A stretch of DNA of 64,000 nt from Paeniglutamicibacter sulfureus (GTDB taxonomy: Bacteria; Actinomycetota; Actinomycetes; Actinomycetales; Micrococcaceae): contig NZ_JAULBL010000002.1 of assembly GCF_030512175.1 (NCBI RefSeq), positions 928,149 through 992,148 of the forward strand, given 5' to 3'. Each line of letters starts with the position of its first letter. Position 1 is the first letter of the stretch. Below are positions 43,922-53,172 of the stretch, piece after piece. A program made the position numbers and the translations under genes. The notes under the pieces are model-generated. The model saw only the letters and a list, made by a program, of their open reading frames with translations, did no database searches and was not told where the DNA came from.

Positions 43922-45430
43922 CTAGGCCGGGACAGGGACACGCAACATCGCCTCGATCTTCCCGCGGCACCCGCCGCAGCCCGTGCCTGCCCGGCAAGCG
44001 GCACCGACCTCGGCCACCGTGGAGCAACCTTCTTCCACGGCGTGGGCCACCTGCCCGTGGGTGGCACCCGAGCAACGGCAAAGCTGGTCATCGGCACCCG
44101 CGGCAACCAGTGAATCGTCAAGGCCCGGGTCATCGAGCCGCAGCAACGAGGATCGATCTTCCGGCAATGTGCTGCCCCGTTCAAAGGCCAGCACCATTTC
44201 GGCACCCGTGCGCGGCAACCCAATCGCCAGGAACCCGGTGAGCACATCCTGCTCCGTGACGAGCTTGAGGTATCGGCCTGCCTTCGGATCGGCAAACACG
44301 CTCACCCGCGCCTGGCCCTCGTCCCACGGGCCGGCCATCACGTTTCCGGCAACCACCAGTTCCAGGCCCTGGCCCTTGAGCATCAAGACGTTTGAAGCAC
44401 CGTGCCTCGGTGCGGCAGTCGGTGGATCCAGAGGCGCGCTCGCCGCGTCGGGGGCCGGCGCCCGGTGGGTGAGCAGAAAATCCGCCAACCATGCGGCCTG
44501 CGCCCAGCCCGGGGCCAACAACCCGGCCGGGGCAGCTCCCGCCACCTCGGCGCAGTCTCCCAGCGCAAAGACCCGGTTCTCGGTGTCGGCCACCAGATAT
44601 TCGTTGGTGTGGATGCCCCTGCCGACCTTCAGCCCGCAACCGGCGGCCAGCTCGGTGCGTGCCCGCACCCCGCAAGAGAGCATCAGCGCATCCCCTGCGA
44701 TCTCGCCATGGTCTTCGGTCGCCAGAGCGGTGAATCCCGAGAAATCCCGGCGCACTGCGGTGGCCCGGACCCCGGAGACGACCTCGACGCCGGCGCTACG
44801 CAGGGAGCGGGCCAGAAGCATGCCGCCATCGGTGTCCACGGCACGGCCCAGCGGGGCGGGGCCGTGGTGCACCAGCACCGGACGGTGCCCGGCCTCTGCC
44901 ATGGCAAGGGCTGCCTCGATGCCCAGGATGCCGCCACCGAGCACCAACACCCGGCCACCGGACTCCAGCACCCGGTTCAGCGCAGCGGCATCCTCGAGGG
45001 TGCGCAGCGCCATGACGCCGGAGGGCAGGTTGGCCTCGGCATGCGGGGCGAAGTCCAGCCCGTTCAGCGTCGGCACCACCGGGCGGGCGCCGGTGGCGAA
45101 CACCAGCCGGTCATAGCCCAGCGTTCGTCCCGAGTCCAGGTGCACCCGGCGGCGCGAGCGGTCCACCCGCGTGACGGTTTCCCCCAGGTGCAAACCGACG
45201 CCCGCCGCCACCAGGCGCAACGGATCGATCATCGCCAGGTGCTCCGCCGAGGTCGCGCCGCTGGCCACCTCGGCCAAGAGCACGCGGTTGTAGGCGGCAT
45301 GTTCCTCGGCCGAGACGACATCCACGGTGAACAGGCCCGCGGCCAGGCCCGGAAGCAGTCCCTCCAGCAACGAGGCCGCGACCGGACCGAAGCCGATGAC
45401 CAGGATGCGTTCGCGGATCGTCCCACTCAT
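43922..45430 (-). CDS. FAD/NAD-dependent oxidoreductase with C-terminal BFD [2Fe-2S] domain
   Basis: A 502-residue flavoprotein, probably the electron-input subunit of the assimilatory nitrate reductase (NasC-like). The N-terminal Rossmann FAD motif is VIGFGPVAASLLEG (about 10-25), the second dinucleotide motif is LVLGGGILGIEAALAMAEAG and the FAD tail VFALGDCAEVAG. The C-terminal ~55 residues form a bacterioferritin-associated-ferredoxin-like domain with LCRCSGATHG and RAGTGCGGCRGK, four Cys for a [2Fe-2S] cluster. It starts in an ATGA overlap with the molybdoenzyme gene. It resembles NirB's N-terminal half but lacks the sulfite/nitrite reductase domains. Confidence 0.88.
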   Translation of the reverse strand: MSGTIRERILVIGFGPVAASLLEGLLPGLAAGLFTVDVVSAEEHAAYNRVLLAEVASGATSAEHLAMIDPLRLVAAGVGLHLGETVTRVDRSRRRVHLDSGRTLGYDRLVFATGARPVVPTLNGLDFAPHAEANLPSGVMALRTLEDAAALNRVLESGGRVLVLGGGILGIEAALAMAEAGHRPVLVHHGPAPLGRAVDTDGGMLLARSLRSAGVEVVSGVRATAVRRDFSGFTALATEDHGEIAGDALMLSCGVRARTELAAGCGLKVGRGIHTNEYLVADTENRVFALGDCAEVAGAAPAGLLAPGWAQAAWLADFLLTHRAPAPDAASAPLDPPTAAPRHGASNVLMLKGQGLELVVAGNVMAGPWDEGQARVSVFADPKAGRYLKLVTEQDVLTGFLAIGLPRTGAEMVLAFERGSTLPEDRSSLLRLDDPGLDDSLVAAGADDQLCRCSGATHGQVAHAVEEGCSTVAEVGAACRAGTGCGGCRGKIEAMLRVPVPA

Positions 45431-47595
45431 GATTCATCTCCCAACGGGTGCAGGGACACCGGTGCGTTCTTGAATTCGGGCATGGCGCTGAGAGGATCCA
45501 CCTGGGAGCCGGTGAGCAGGTTGGCGTTCTGGGCCCCGGCAAAGTGGAAGGGCAGGAACACGGTGTCCAGGCGGACCGCAGTGCTCAGGGCCGCCCGGGC
45601 CACGACCTCCCCGCGCACATTGCGCACTGCGACGCGTTGGCCTTTGGTGATGCCGTGGGCGCGTGCGGTGCCGGGGTGGATTTCCAGCCGGGCCTCGGGT
45701 GCCGCCCCCGCCAGTTCGGCGATCCGGCGGGTTTGCGCCCCGGATTGGTAGTGTTCCAGCAACCGCCCGGTGACCAGGGCCAACTGGCCTTCGGCGTGCA
45801 GCGCCTCGATGCGGGCGCGCGAGTGCACAGGGACCAGAAGTGCCTTTCCATCGGGATGGGCAAACCCTTCCAGGAAGAGCCGCGGGGTGCCCGAGCGCTG
45901 CCCCGGAACCCGGGACACCGCGTGGCCGGCCGAGCAGGGCCAGTAGACGGCCGCCCCCGCGTCGAGGTCGTCCCAGTCAACGCCGGAGTAGTCGGCCAGC
46001 CCGCCGGCCGAAGCCAGGCGCAGCTCCTCGAAGACCTCGCGGGCGTCGGCCGAAAACGTTCCGGGGGACTCCAGCCGCTTGGCGAGTTCGGCCATGATCC
46101 ACAATTCGCCGCGTGCGCCTTCCGGTGCGCGAAGCGCCGCTCGGCGACGCAGGACCCGACCCTCGAGGTTGGTCATGGTGCCCTCTTCCTCGGCCCACTG
46201 CAGCACCGGCAGAACGAGGTCCGCCTCCGCTGCGGTCTCGGAGAGGAAGAAGTCGCAGACCACCAGGAAGTCCAGGCGGCGCAGGGCCTCCAGGACCTTG
46301 GAGGCATCCGGGGAGGAGATGACGGGGTTTGAGGCGTGGACCATGAGCATGCGGGATCCGGATTCGGTGCCCAAGGTGTGCAAAAGCTCGGTGGCCGGGA
46401 TGCCGGGACCGGGAAGGGTTTCGGGGGCCACGCCCCATACCCCGGCCACATGTTTGCGGTGGGCGGGATCGGTGATCTTGCGGTAGCCGGGAAGCTGGTC
46501 GGACTTCTGCCCGTGCTCGCGCCCGCCCTGGCCATTGCCCTGGCCGGTGATGGTCCCAAAACCCCCGGCCAGGGTGCCGGGCAGGCCCAGCAACAGTGCG
46601 AGGTTGATGGCGGCGGTGGTGGTGTCGGTGCCGTTGGCGTGCTGTTCGACCCCGCGCCCGGTCAGGATGTAGACGCCACCGCCGCCGGTCTTGGCGGCGG
46701 TGGCCGCGGCGGCCAGGGCGCGGGCGGTGCGCCGGATCTCCGCGGCGGGAACGCCGGTGATGGTGGCGACGCGTTCGGGCCACCAGGCGCCGACCGAGGC
46801 CCGCAGTCCCGCCAGCCCTTTGGTGCGCGTGGCAAGGTAGTGGTCGTCGACCAGGGATTCGGCCAGCAGCACGTGCGCCAGGCCCAGCAGCAGCTGCAGG
46901 TCGGTGCCGGGAGTGGGCTGCAGGTGCCAGCCGGATCCGCCCACACACAGTTCGGCGGTGGCGGACCTGCGCGGGTCGACCACGATGAGTCCGCCGGAGG
47001 CGCGCGCGTTTTCCAGGTGCCGGACAAACGGCGGCATGGTCTCGGCGACGTTCGAGCCCAGCATCAGGATCATCGAGGCGGCATCAAGGTCCGCCAGCGG
47101 GAAGGGCAGGCCGCGGTCCAGGCCGAAGGCCCGGTTTCCCGCGGCAGCCGCGGAAGACATGCAGAAGCGCCCGTTGTAGTCGATGCGCGAGGTGCCAAGG
47201 GCCAGGCGGGCGAACTTCCCGAGCTGGTAGGCCTTTTCGTTGGTCAGCCCGCCGGCACCGAAGACCGCCACCGCGTCGGCCCCGTGTTCCTTGCGGATGG
47301 ATGCCGCGCGGGAGGCCAGCAGGTCAAGTGCCTCATCCCAGCCCACCGGTTCGAAGCCGCCGTCGGGTCGGCGGAGCAGCGGACTGCCCAGCCGTTCGGG
47401 GTGGTTGAGCAGGTTGGCCGCGCTGTATCCCTTGCGGCACAGCGCCCCGGCATTGGTCTCGAAGTCACGCCCGGTCAGCAACACCGGTTCCCGCGCACCG
47501 GCACCCGGGCTGGGGTCCAGGCTGATGCCGCATTGCAGGGCGCAGTACGGGCAGTGCGTGGGCGTGGTTTTGGGGTCTGGGGCGGTGATCGTCAT
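45427..47595 (-). CDS. nasA: Assimilatory nitrate reductase catalytic subunit
   Basis: A 722-residue molybdopterin oxidoreductase that reduces nitrate to nitrite in the cytoplasm. The N-terminal CPYCALQCG begins the [4Fe-4S] Cys set (fourth Cys in ALCRKGYSAA), followed by RLGSPLLR and EPVGWDEALDLLA, FAR...GTSRIDYNGRFCMSSAAAA (the Cys that can ligate molybdenum) and the Mo-bis-MGD pocket (SNPVISSPDASK). No twin-arginine signal, consistent with Nas rather than Nap. It starts immediately after the carrier's stop codon, with a GGAGCATCTAA ribosome site, and overlaps the electron-transfer flavoprotein gene. Confidence 0.92.
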   Translation of the reverse strand: MTITAPDPKTTPTHCPYCALQCGISLDPSPGAGAREPVLLTGRDFETNAGALCRKGYSAANLLNHPERLGSPLLRRPDGGFEPVGWDEALDLLASRAASIRKEHGADAVAVFGAGGLTNEKAYQLGKFARLALGTSRIDYNGRFCMSSAAAAGNRAFGLDRGLPFPLADLDAASMILMLGSNVAETMPPFVRHLENARASGGLIVVDPRRSATAELCVGGSGWHLQPTPGTDLQLLLGLAHVLLAESLVDDHYLATRTKGLAGLRASVGAWWPERVATITGVPAAEIRRTARALAAAATAAKTGGGGVYILTGRGVEQHANGTDTTTAAINLALLLGLPGTLAGGFGTITGQGNGQGGREHGQKSDQLPGYRKITDPAHRKHVAGVWGVAPETLPGPGIPATELLHTLGTESGSRMLMVHASNPVISSPDASKVLEALRRLDFLVVCDFFLSETAAEADLVLPVLQWAEEEGTMTNLEGRVLRRRAALRAPEGARGELWIMAELAKRLESPGTFSADAREVFEELRLASAGGLADYSGVDWDDLDAGAAVYWPCSAGHAVSRVPGQRSGTPRLFLEGFAHPDGKALLVPVHSRARIEALHAEGQLALVTGRLLEHYQSGAQTRRIAELAGAAPEARLEIHPGTARAHGITKGQRVAVRNVRGEVVARAALSTAVRLDTVFLPFHFAGAQNANLLTGSQVDPLSAMPEFKNAPVSLHPLGDES

Positions 47596-48990
47596 TTAGA
47601 TGCTCCGACCGGCAAAGGCCGTGCCGCGGCGGATGTAGCAGAACCAGACCAGGAACATCAGGGCCGCGTACAGCGCCACGAAGAGCACAAAGGCCGCCGT
47701 GTAGGAGCCGCTGCGGGACAGGGACAGTCCCAGGGCCTGCGGAATCATGAAGCCGCCGTAGGCGCCGATGGCAGAGATCAATCCGAGGGCCGCGGCACCC
47801 TTGCGTGCCGCAGAGACGTTGCCGGTGTTGTTTTCCGCGCGCAGGGCGAAAACGACGGGGATCATCCGGTAGGTCGAGCCGTTGCCGATGCCGCTGGCGG
47901 CAAAGAGCACCAGGAACAGGGCCAGGAACGCCCAGAAGTTGGCCGCCGGCAGGATCAGCACCACACCCAGAGTCACCAGGCCCATGACCGCCAGGGCGCA
48001 CAGGGTGATGCGCGCCCCGCCGATCTTGTCGGCGAGCTTGCCGCCGGCCGGCCTGGCCAGGGACCCCACCAGCGGTCCGAGGAACGCCAGGGAGAGTGCG
48101 GCGGTGCCCAGGGTGAAGGATGAATATTGCGGGAAGGTGTCGTGGATCAGCTTGGGGAAGACGGCCGAGAACCCGATGAAGGAGCCGAAGGTTCCGATGT
48201 AGAGAGCGGCAATGATCCACAGGTGCGGTTCGCGCAGGCAGGCCAGTGCGCCTCGTACGTCCGAGCGGGCGGTGCTCAGGTTGTGCATGCTGCGCTTGGC
48301 GCCGTAGGCGGCCAGAAGGATCAGCGGGATCCAGATCAGCCCCGCCAGCGGCAATTGCAGGGAACCGGCGGCGAAAATGGTGATGGCGATGGGGACGAGC
48401 AGTTGGGCCACTGCAGCACCCAGGTTGCCTCCGGCGGCGTTCAGTCCCAGCGCCCAGCCCTTCTGCGAGGCAGGGAAGAAATAGGTGATGTTGGCCATCG
48501 AGGAGGCGAAGTTGCCGCCGCCGAATCCTGCCAGACCGGCCAGCGTCAGCAACAACCAGAAGGGGGTCGCTGGGTTTGAGACTGCCAGGGCCAGTCCGCC
48601 GGCCGGAATCAGCAGCAACAGGGCCGAGACAATCGTCCAGTTTCGCCCACCGAAGCGGGCGACCATGAAGGTGTAGGGGATCCGCAGCGTGGCACCGACC
48701 AGGCTGGGCATGGAGATCAACCAGAAGAGCTGGGTGGTGCTCAGCTGGAAGCCGGCGGCCGGAAGGTAGACCGCGACCACCGCAAAGAGCTGCCAGATCA
48801 CGAACCCCAGGAATTCGGCGAAGATCGACCAGCGAAGATTGGTATTGGCGGTGGTGCGACCGATGCCTTCCCAAAATCCCGGGTCTTCGGCATCCCAATT
48901 GTGTACCCAGCGCCCCGGACCCATCTCGAGACGGGCCTGCGTTGTCGGCGTGCCGGTGCGATGTTGTTCCTGCTCTAGCTGTGCGCTCAA
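47596..48990 (-). CDS. narK: Nitrate/nitrite MFS transporter (NarK type)
   Basis: A 464-residue, 12-helix NNP-family carrier: EFLGFVIWQLFAVVAVYLP in TM1, the nitrate signature GFGGGNFASSMANITYFFPASQKGWALGLNAAGGNLG in TM5-6 (nitrate-binding Arg/Asn region) and the later GSLARPAGGKLADKIGGARI. The start is a TTG, preceded by GAGGGGAC at 8-15 bases. It is the first gene of narK-nasA-flavoprotein and supplies nitrate for assimilation. Confidence 0.9.
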   Translation of the reverse strand: MSAQLEQEQHRTGTPTTQARLEMGPGRWVHNWDAEDPGFWEGIGRTTANTNLRWSIFAEFLGFVIWQLFAVVAVYLPAAGFQLSTTQLFWLISMPSLVGATLRIPYTFMVARFGGRNWTIVSALLLLIPAGGLALAVSNPATPFWLLLTLAGLAGFGGGNFASSMANITYFFPASQKGWALGLNAAGGNLGAAVAQLLVPIAITIFAAGSLQLPLAGLIWIPLILLAAYGAKRSMHNLSTARSDVRGALACLREPHLWIIAALYIGTFGSFIGFSAVFPKLIHDTFPQYSSFTLGTAALSLAFLGPLVGSLARPAGGKLADKIGGARITLCALAVMGLVTLGVVLILPAANFWAFLALFLVLFAASGIGNGSTYRMIPVVFALRAENNTGNVSAARKGAAALGLISAIGAYGGFMIPQALGLSLSRSGSYTAAFVLFVALYAALMFLVWFCYIRRGTAFAGRSI

Positions 48991-49167
48991 GACGTATCGT
49001 CCCCTCGTGCCTGGTGGTTGATGCCTTCAAGCATTGCCGAGGGAAGTTTCACCTGGACGCACGTGTTGTTGCGGGAAGCGAACATGTAGATCACCGAGGT
49101 GCCCGGGAGGGGGAGGAAAAGGAAACCTGGCCGAAACATCGTCCCTGCCGCCTGCCAGATGTCTCGT

Positions 49168-49222
49168 TAAAAAAGGCCGTGGCCTGCCCGGATCCAAAAG
49201 GATCCCGACAGGCCACAGCCTT
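49168..49222 (-). terminator. Intrinsic terminator of purB
   Basis: On the minus strand, AAGGC...CAGGCC... folds with its complement around GGATCC-TTTT-GGATCC into a long imperfect stem (49173-49222), followed by a T6 run (49169-49174 on the + strand is an A run). It is 38 bases after the purB stop. Confidence 0.85.
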
Positions 49223-49259
49223 GAGGTGCCAGGCCGCACCCCCAGAAAAATAGGTGCGG

Positions 49260-50669
49260 CTACTTCTTCAGGTGGTCAACCAGCTTCGAGGCGATGCCGT
49301 TGTAGGACCCCGGGGTCAGCTCCAGCAGGCGTGCCTCGGCCTCGGTGGACAGGCCCAGTGAGGAGACGAACTCCTGCATGCGGGCCGCGTCGACGCGCTG
49401 GCCGCGGGTCAGGTCCTTGAGGCGCTCGTACGGGTTTTCCATGCCTTCGACCCCGGCGATGGCCTCGGCGCGCATGACCATCTGGATGGCCTCGCCGAGC
49501 ACCTCCCAGTTGTGCTCCAGGTCGTTGGCCAGCACGGCCTCGGCAACGTCCAGGCGGTCAAGGCCCTTGGCGACGTTGGAGATCGCCAGCAGCGAGTGGC
49601 CGAAGGCGGTACCGATGTTGCGCTGCGAGGAGGAGTCGGTGAGGTCGCGCTGCCAGCGGCTGGTCACCAGGGTGGCGCCCAGTGTGTCGAGCAGGCCGTT
49701 GGAGATCTCCAGGTTCGCCTCGGCGTTTTCGAAGCGGATCGGGTTGACCTTGTGCGGCATGGTCGAGGAGCCGGTGGCGCCTGCAACGGGGATCTGCGCG
49801 AAGTAGCCGATGGAGATGTAGCTCCACACGTCGGTGCACAGGTTGTGCAGGATCCTGTTGAAGCGTGCCATGTCGGCGTAGAGCTCGGCCTGCCAGTCGT
49901 GGGACTCGATCTGGGTGGTCAGCGGGTTCCAGGTCAGGCCCAGGCCCTCGACGAAGGAACGCGAGACCTCCTGCCAGTCGGCGGAGGGGACCGAGGCGTA
50001 GTGGGCGGCGTAGGTGCCGGTGGCGCCGTTGATCTTGCCCAGGAACTCGGTCTTCTCGATGCGGTTCAGCTGGCGGGTCAGGCGCCAGGCCAGCACGGCC
50101 AGTTCCTTGCCCAGGGTGGTCGGGGTGGCCGGCTGTCCGTGGGTGCGCGAGAGCATCGGTACGTCGCGGGATTCTTCTGCCATGTCGGTGATCTGTGCGA
50201 CCAACGTGCGGGCCGCGGGCAGCCAGACGTTCAGGACGGCGTCCTTGACGCCCAGGGCGTAGGAGAGGTTGTTGATGTCCTCGGAGGTGCAGCCGAAGTG
50301 GACCAGTGCGGTGAGGTCCTCGATCCCGATGTTCCCCAGGCGGCGGCCGATGTAGTACTCCACTGCCTTCACGTCGTGCACCGTGACGGCTTCGATCTCG
50401 GCAAGCTCGGCCACGGAGGCGGCGTTGAAGTCGGTGACGATCTTGCGAAGTGAGGTGCGCTGGGCCTCGGTGAGCGGGGAGGTGCCCGGCAGCACGGAGT
50501 TGTCGGTCAAGTGGATCAGCCACTCGACTTCCACGTGGACGCGGTCGCGGTTCAGCGCCGCTTCGGAGAGGTGGTCGACCAGTGGGGCCACGGCGGCACG
50601 GTAACGACCGTCCAGGGCACCTAGGGCGAGGGGTTCGGATGCAAGTGAAATGCGCGCGGAATCAGCCAT
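49260..50669 (-). CDS. purB: Adenylosuccinate lyase
   Basis: A 469-residue enzyme of purine synthesis, converting SAICAR to AICAR and adenylosuccinate to AMP, each releasing fumarate. The fumarase/lyase signature GSSTMPHKVNPIRFE (about 290-304) with flexible catalytic Ser, the TSEDINN segment, SRTHGQPATPTTLGKE (catalytic His) and Lys-rich pieces are intact. I choose ATG 50669 (MADSARISLASEPL); two in-frame starts lie 9 and 24 bases upstream. The gene is alone, with a strong terminator. A single TTATCCACA motif lies upstream at 50733-50741 but is probably coincidental. Confidence 0.95.
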   Translation of the reverse strand: MADSARISLASEPLALGALDGRYRAAVAPLVDHLSEAALNRDRVHVEVEWLIHLTDNSVLPGTSPLTEAQRTSLRKIVTDFNAASVAELAEIEAVTVHDVKAVEYYIGRRLGNIGIEDLTALVHFGCTSEDINNLSYALGVKDAVLNVWLPAARTLVAQITDMAEESRDVPMLSRTHGQPATPTTLGKELAVLAWRLTRQLNRIEKTEFLGKINGATGTYAAHYASVPSADWQEVSRSFVEGLGLTWNPLTTQIESHDWQAELYADMARFNRILHNLCTDVWSYISIGYFAQIPVAGATGSSTMPHKVNPIRFENAEANLEISNGLLDTLGATLVTSRWQRDLTDSSSQRNIGTAFGHSLLAISNVAKGLDRLDVAEAVLANDLEHNWEVLGEAIQMVMRAEAIAGVEGMENPYERLKDLTRGQRVDAARMQEFVSSLGLSTEAEARLLELTPGSYNGIASKLVDHLKK

Positions 50670-50849
50670 GATGCCCATTCTTTCACGATTCAACCGTATG
50701 ATGCCCAGCGCGTGACGCCGCCCACTTCACGGTTATCCACACGCCGTCGCCTCCAGCGCGCCGCCGGGGCCAGCTGCAATCACTGTTGGGTCCAGGACAA
50801 CGACACCGGGAAACCGGTCCGGACATGGAAAGGATGCGGTGAATAGACC

Positions 50850-51170
50850 ATGTTGGAGGCCATTGCCGACGAAATGCTCATGCGGGTGGTGGCCGCCCAG
50901 GCCGCTGTGTACCGGGCCCGCGAACAACTTGAACAGGTGCAGGCCCTGCAATGGGAGTCCCCGGCCGGAAGGGCGTTCCGTGACCGGGCTGCGGAACTAG
51001 CCGGCAATGTCGCGGACCTGGACACCAGGTTGGAAGCGGCCCGCGGGGAAATCTGGGCCGCTCGCGCCGACTTGGCCGAGCTCGAGTCGACCATCCTGGC
51101 CACCATGGGAACTTTGGGGCCCATCCTCACTCCCGGTGCCTTGCCGCGCGGGTTGTTCAGTGGGTTGTAA
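50850..51170 (+). CDS. Small helical protein, possible WXG100/ESX-like partner (106 aa)
   Basis: A 106-residue protein predicted to be two long helices: residues 1-50 (RVVAAQAAVYRAREQLEQVQALQWES) and 55-95 (rich in Ala/Leu/Glu/Asp). The central QALQWESPAGRAFRDRA has the W-x-x-PAG/A feature of the helix-turn-helix bend in WXG100 proteins (usual W-x-G replaced by W-E-S-P-A-G). No signal peptide. It is followed after 26 bases by a protein with an N-terminal helical region and an alpha/beta hydrolase domain, which suggests a WXG-LXG-type pair. The identity is inferred. Confidence 0.6.
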   Translation: MLEAIADEMLMRVVAAQAAVYRAREQLEQVQALQWESPAGRAFRDRAAELAGNVADLDTRLEAARGEIWAARADLAELESTILATMGTLGPILTPGALPRGLFSGL

Positions 51171-51196
51171 GGCGCGAAAGGGGAGGTAAGACGGAC

Positions 51197-52621
51197 ATGG
51201 GATACGAAGTGCACGGGGGACTGGGCTCCATCCGGTTTTCCATCACCGAAATGGAACGAACCAGCTCGATGCTCATGCGCGCCGGTGCGGACCTGTTGGA
51301 AGCGACATCCTTCTTGGCCAGGTCCCCACAGATCCCGGCAACCATGCTGGCGCTGGGCACGGTGTTGTTGCGTGCGCGCGTACTTGGCGCCGTGGCGGCC
51401 GTGGCCGAGGCTGCCGGGTCATGCACGGCACGAGCCGCGGAGACGGGAGTGCTGGCGTTGAAGGTCTCTACAGCGCGCATCACCTACGAGCAGGCCGAAT
51501 CCGCGGTGCAACGCAAAGTGAACGAAGCGCGCGGAAACCAGTTGCCGCTGACCTTCATGTGGGACCTGGCCAGCAACAACGGCCGGCCGCGCATGCAAAC
51601 AACAGAGGACATCATCAACCAGCTGCCGAACGCCCTCGGCCTGCCCTTTGGGTTTCTGCGCGACACCGAGCACGGTGGCCTGTTTGATTCCTCAGTGACC
51701 GACCGCCTCTACCCGCAACTCACCGACTTCCTGAGCGACCAGAACCTCGTGCACCTGGGGCCGATCGAGGTGGTCGGACATGGCCCGGAGCAGGTTGTGG
51801 GATTCGACGGCAGCATCGAATCCCTGGTGGACTTGCAGAAGGTGGCGGAACGCGAACCGCCGGGCAGCCTGCTGATTACCCGGGTCGAAGCCCCCGAAGG
51901 CAGTGTCTACGTGTTGACGATTCCCGGGACCCAATCCGATCCGCCCATGGACCGCCAAGGGAACGTCCGCCGGGTCGAGGGCGCGGAGCCCGAACAGGAG
52001 CCGGGAAACCCCTGGGACGGGGTTGGCATCATCGAGGGCATGGGCAATGATTCGAAGAATCTTGTCCCCGCCGTTGAGGACGCCCTAAGACAGTCCGGAG
52101 CACGCAACGGGGACCGCGTGGTGGTGACCGGATACAGCCAAGGTGGAATCCACGCCGTCAACATCGTCAACAACGAACATCTCGGAAAGCTCTTTGACTT
52201 CCAGCATCTTTCAACGTTCGGCGCCCCGACGGGGCGGACCCCGGTTCCAAGTGACACCCAGGCACTGCATCTGGAAGACAAATACGACCTGGTTCCCGGT
52301 ACCGACGGGACCACGAACCCTGATGAGCGGAACCGCCTGACAGTTGTCTTCGACGGTCCTGACCAGGCAAAGAACCTGGGAAACGACGGATTCGGCGAGG
52401 CCCACAAGCTGGAGAACTACGACTCGCATGCCAAGGAGCTGCGTGGTGCCACGGATCCCGGGGTCGTTGAATCACTTGGATTGTTGGGTGCCCTTTTTGG
52501 CCGGTCCAGGCAGGGAAAGGTCCGATCGTACCAATTGGCCCGCCAACCCAAACCCAGGATCAAGGTGCCCGCGAAGGACGGGAAGCACGGGCGCCTGAAC
52601 AGGATTGCTCCGTCGCGCTAG
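51197..52621 (+). CDS. Alpha/beta-hydrolase protein with N-terminal helical (WXG-like) region
   Basis: A 474-residue protein. Residues 1-~130 are helical (SIRFSITEMERTSSMLMRAGADLL and repeated Ala-rich stretches) as in ESX/LXG-type secreted proteins. Residues ~225-474 form a serine hydrolase: VYVLTIPGTQSD, nucleophile elbow TGYSQGG (Ser314), acid in DKYDLVPG (Asp364) and base in NYDSHAKE (His411), so the catalytic triad is complete. The PE-PPE-type and cutinase-like lipases of mycobacteria have this arrangement. No signal peptide or lipobox is seen, so export through a type VII-like route is inferred, not shown. It is cotranscribed with the small helical protein. Confidence 0.7.
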   Translation: MGYEVHGGLGSIRFSITEMERTSSMLMRAGADLLEATSFLARSPQIPATMLALGTVLLRARVLGAVAAVAEAAGSCTARAAETGVLALKVSTARITYEQAESAVQRKVNEARGNQLPLTFMWDLASNNGRPRMQTTEDIINQLPNALGLPFGFLRDTEHGGLFDSSVTDRLYPQLTDFLSDQNLVHLGPIEVVGHGPEQVVGFDGSIESLVDLQKVAEREPPGSLLITRVEAPEGSVYVLTIPGTQSDPPMDRQGNVRRVEGAEPEQEPGNPWDGVGIIEGMGNDSKNLVPAVEDALRQSGARNGDRVVVTGYSQGGIHAVNIVNNEHLGKLFDFQHLSTFGAPTGRTPVPSDTQALHLEDKYDLVPGTDGTTNPDERNRLTVVFDGPDQAKNLGNDGFGEAHKLENYDSHAKELRGATDPGVVESLGLLGALFGRSRQGKVRSYQLARQPKPRIKVPAKDGKHGRLNRIAPSR

Positions 52622-52661
52622 GGCGCGCACCGCTCGCCGGGTCTGGCTTCGGGCGGGGACG

Positions 52662-53054
52662 CTACCGTTTGGCCGGAGCGATCCAACCCATCACGGCGGA
52701 GATGATGGAAACAATCAGGGCGCCGATGATGGCGTCCCAGAAGAACTGGTCGACGTGCAGCCCAAAGGGCAGGTATTGAGTCAACCACGAGGTCAGCATC
52801 AGCATGCCGGCGTTGATGACCAAGGTGAAGAGACCCAGGGTCAAGCAGGTGATGGGCAACGACAACAAACTCACGATGGGCCGGACCACCGCGTTGACCA
52901 GCCCGAAGACCAGGCCCACCACCAAATAGGCCAAGACCAGGCCAACGGTTTTGTCCGAGGACGGTGCAGCAGTGACAGTGATGCCAGGCAGGACCCACGC
53001 GGCGGCCGCAAGGGCCAGCGCGTTGATCACCACCCGGAGGATGAACGCAATCAT
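52662..53054 (-). CDS. Phage holin-family (PF04020) 4-TM membrane protein
   Basis: A 130-residue protein with four hydrophobic helices: MIAFILRVVINALALAAAAWVLPGI, VGLVLAYLVVGLVFGLVNAVVRPI, LSLPITCLTLGLFTLVINAGMLML and DAIIGALIVSIISAVMGWI. PF04020 (mycobacterial 4-TM) proteins match this layout with the NxxxRP motif seen here (NAVVRPI). The ATG at 53054 is chosen. Function is not established. It is convergent with the hydrolase gene and divergent from hisC. Confidence 0.88.
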   Translation of the reverse strand: MIAFILRVVINALALAAAAWVLPGITVTAAPSSDKTVGLVLAYLVVGLVFGLVNAVVRPIVSLLSLPITCLTLGLFTLVINAGMLMLTSWLTQYLPFGLHVDQFFWDAIIGALIVSIISAVMGWIAPAKR

Positions 53055-53172
53055 GGACCCATACTGGCATACCTTTCTGCGTTCCGGCCGCGTGGGCCAG
53101 CCGATTCCCGGAGAGAGATTGCCAATGCAACACATGGGGTACGCCGCGAGGGCAAGGGCTAAGCTTTGGGTC

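Noticed and set aside
50733-50741. TTATCCACA as a DnaA box/origin
   Set aside because: Only one copy is present, with no AT-rich unwinding region, dnaA/dnaN gene or box cluster nearby.
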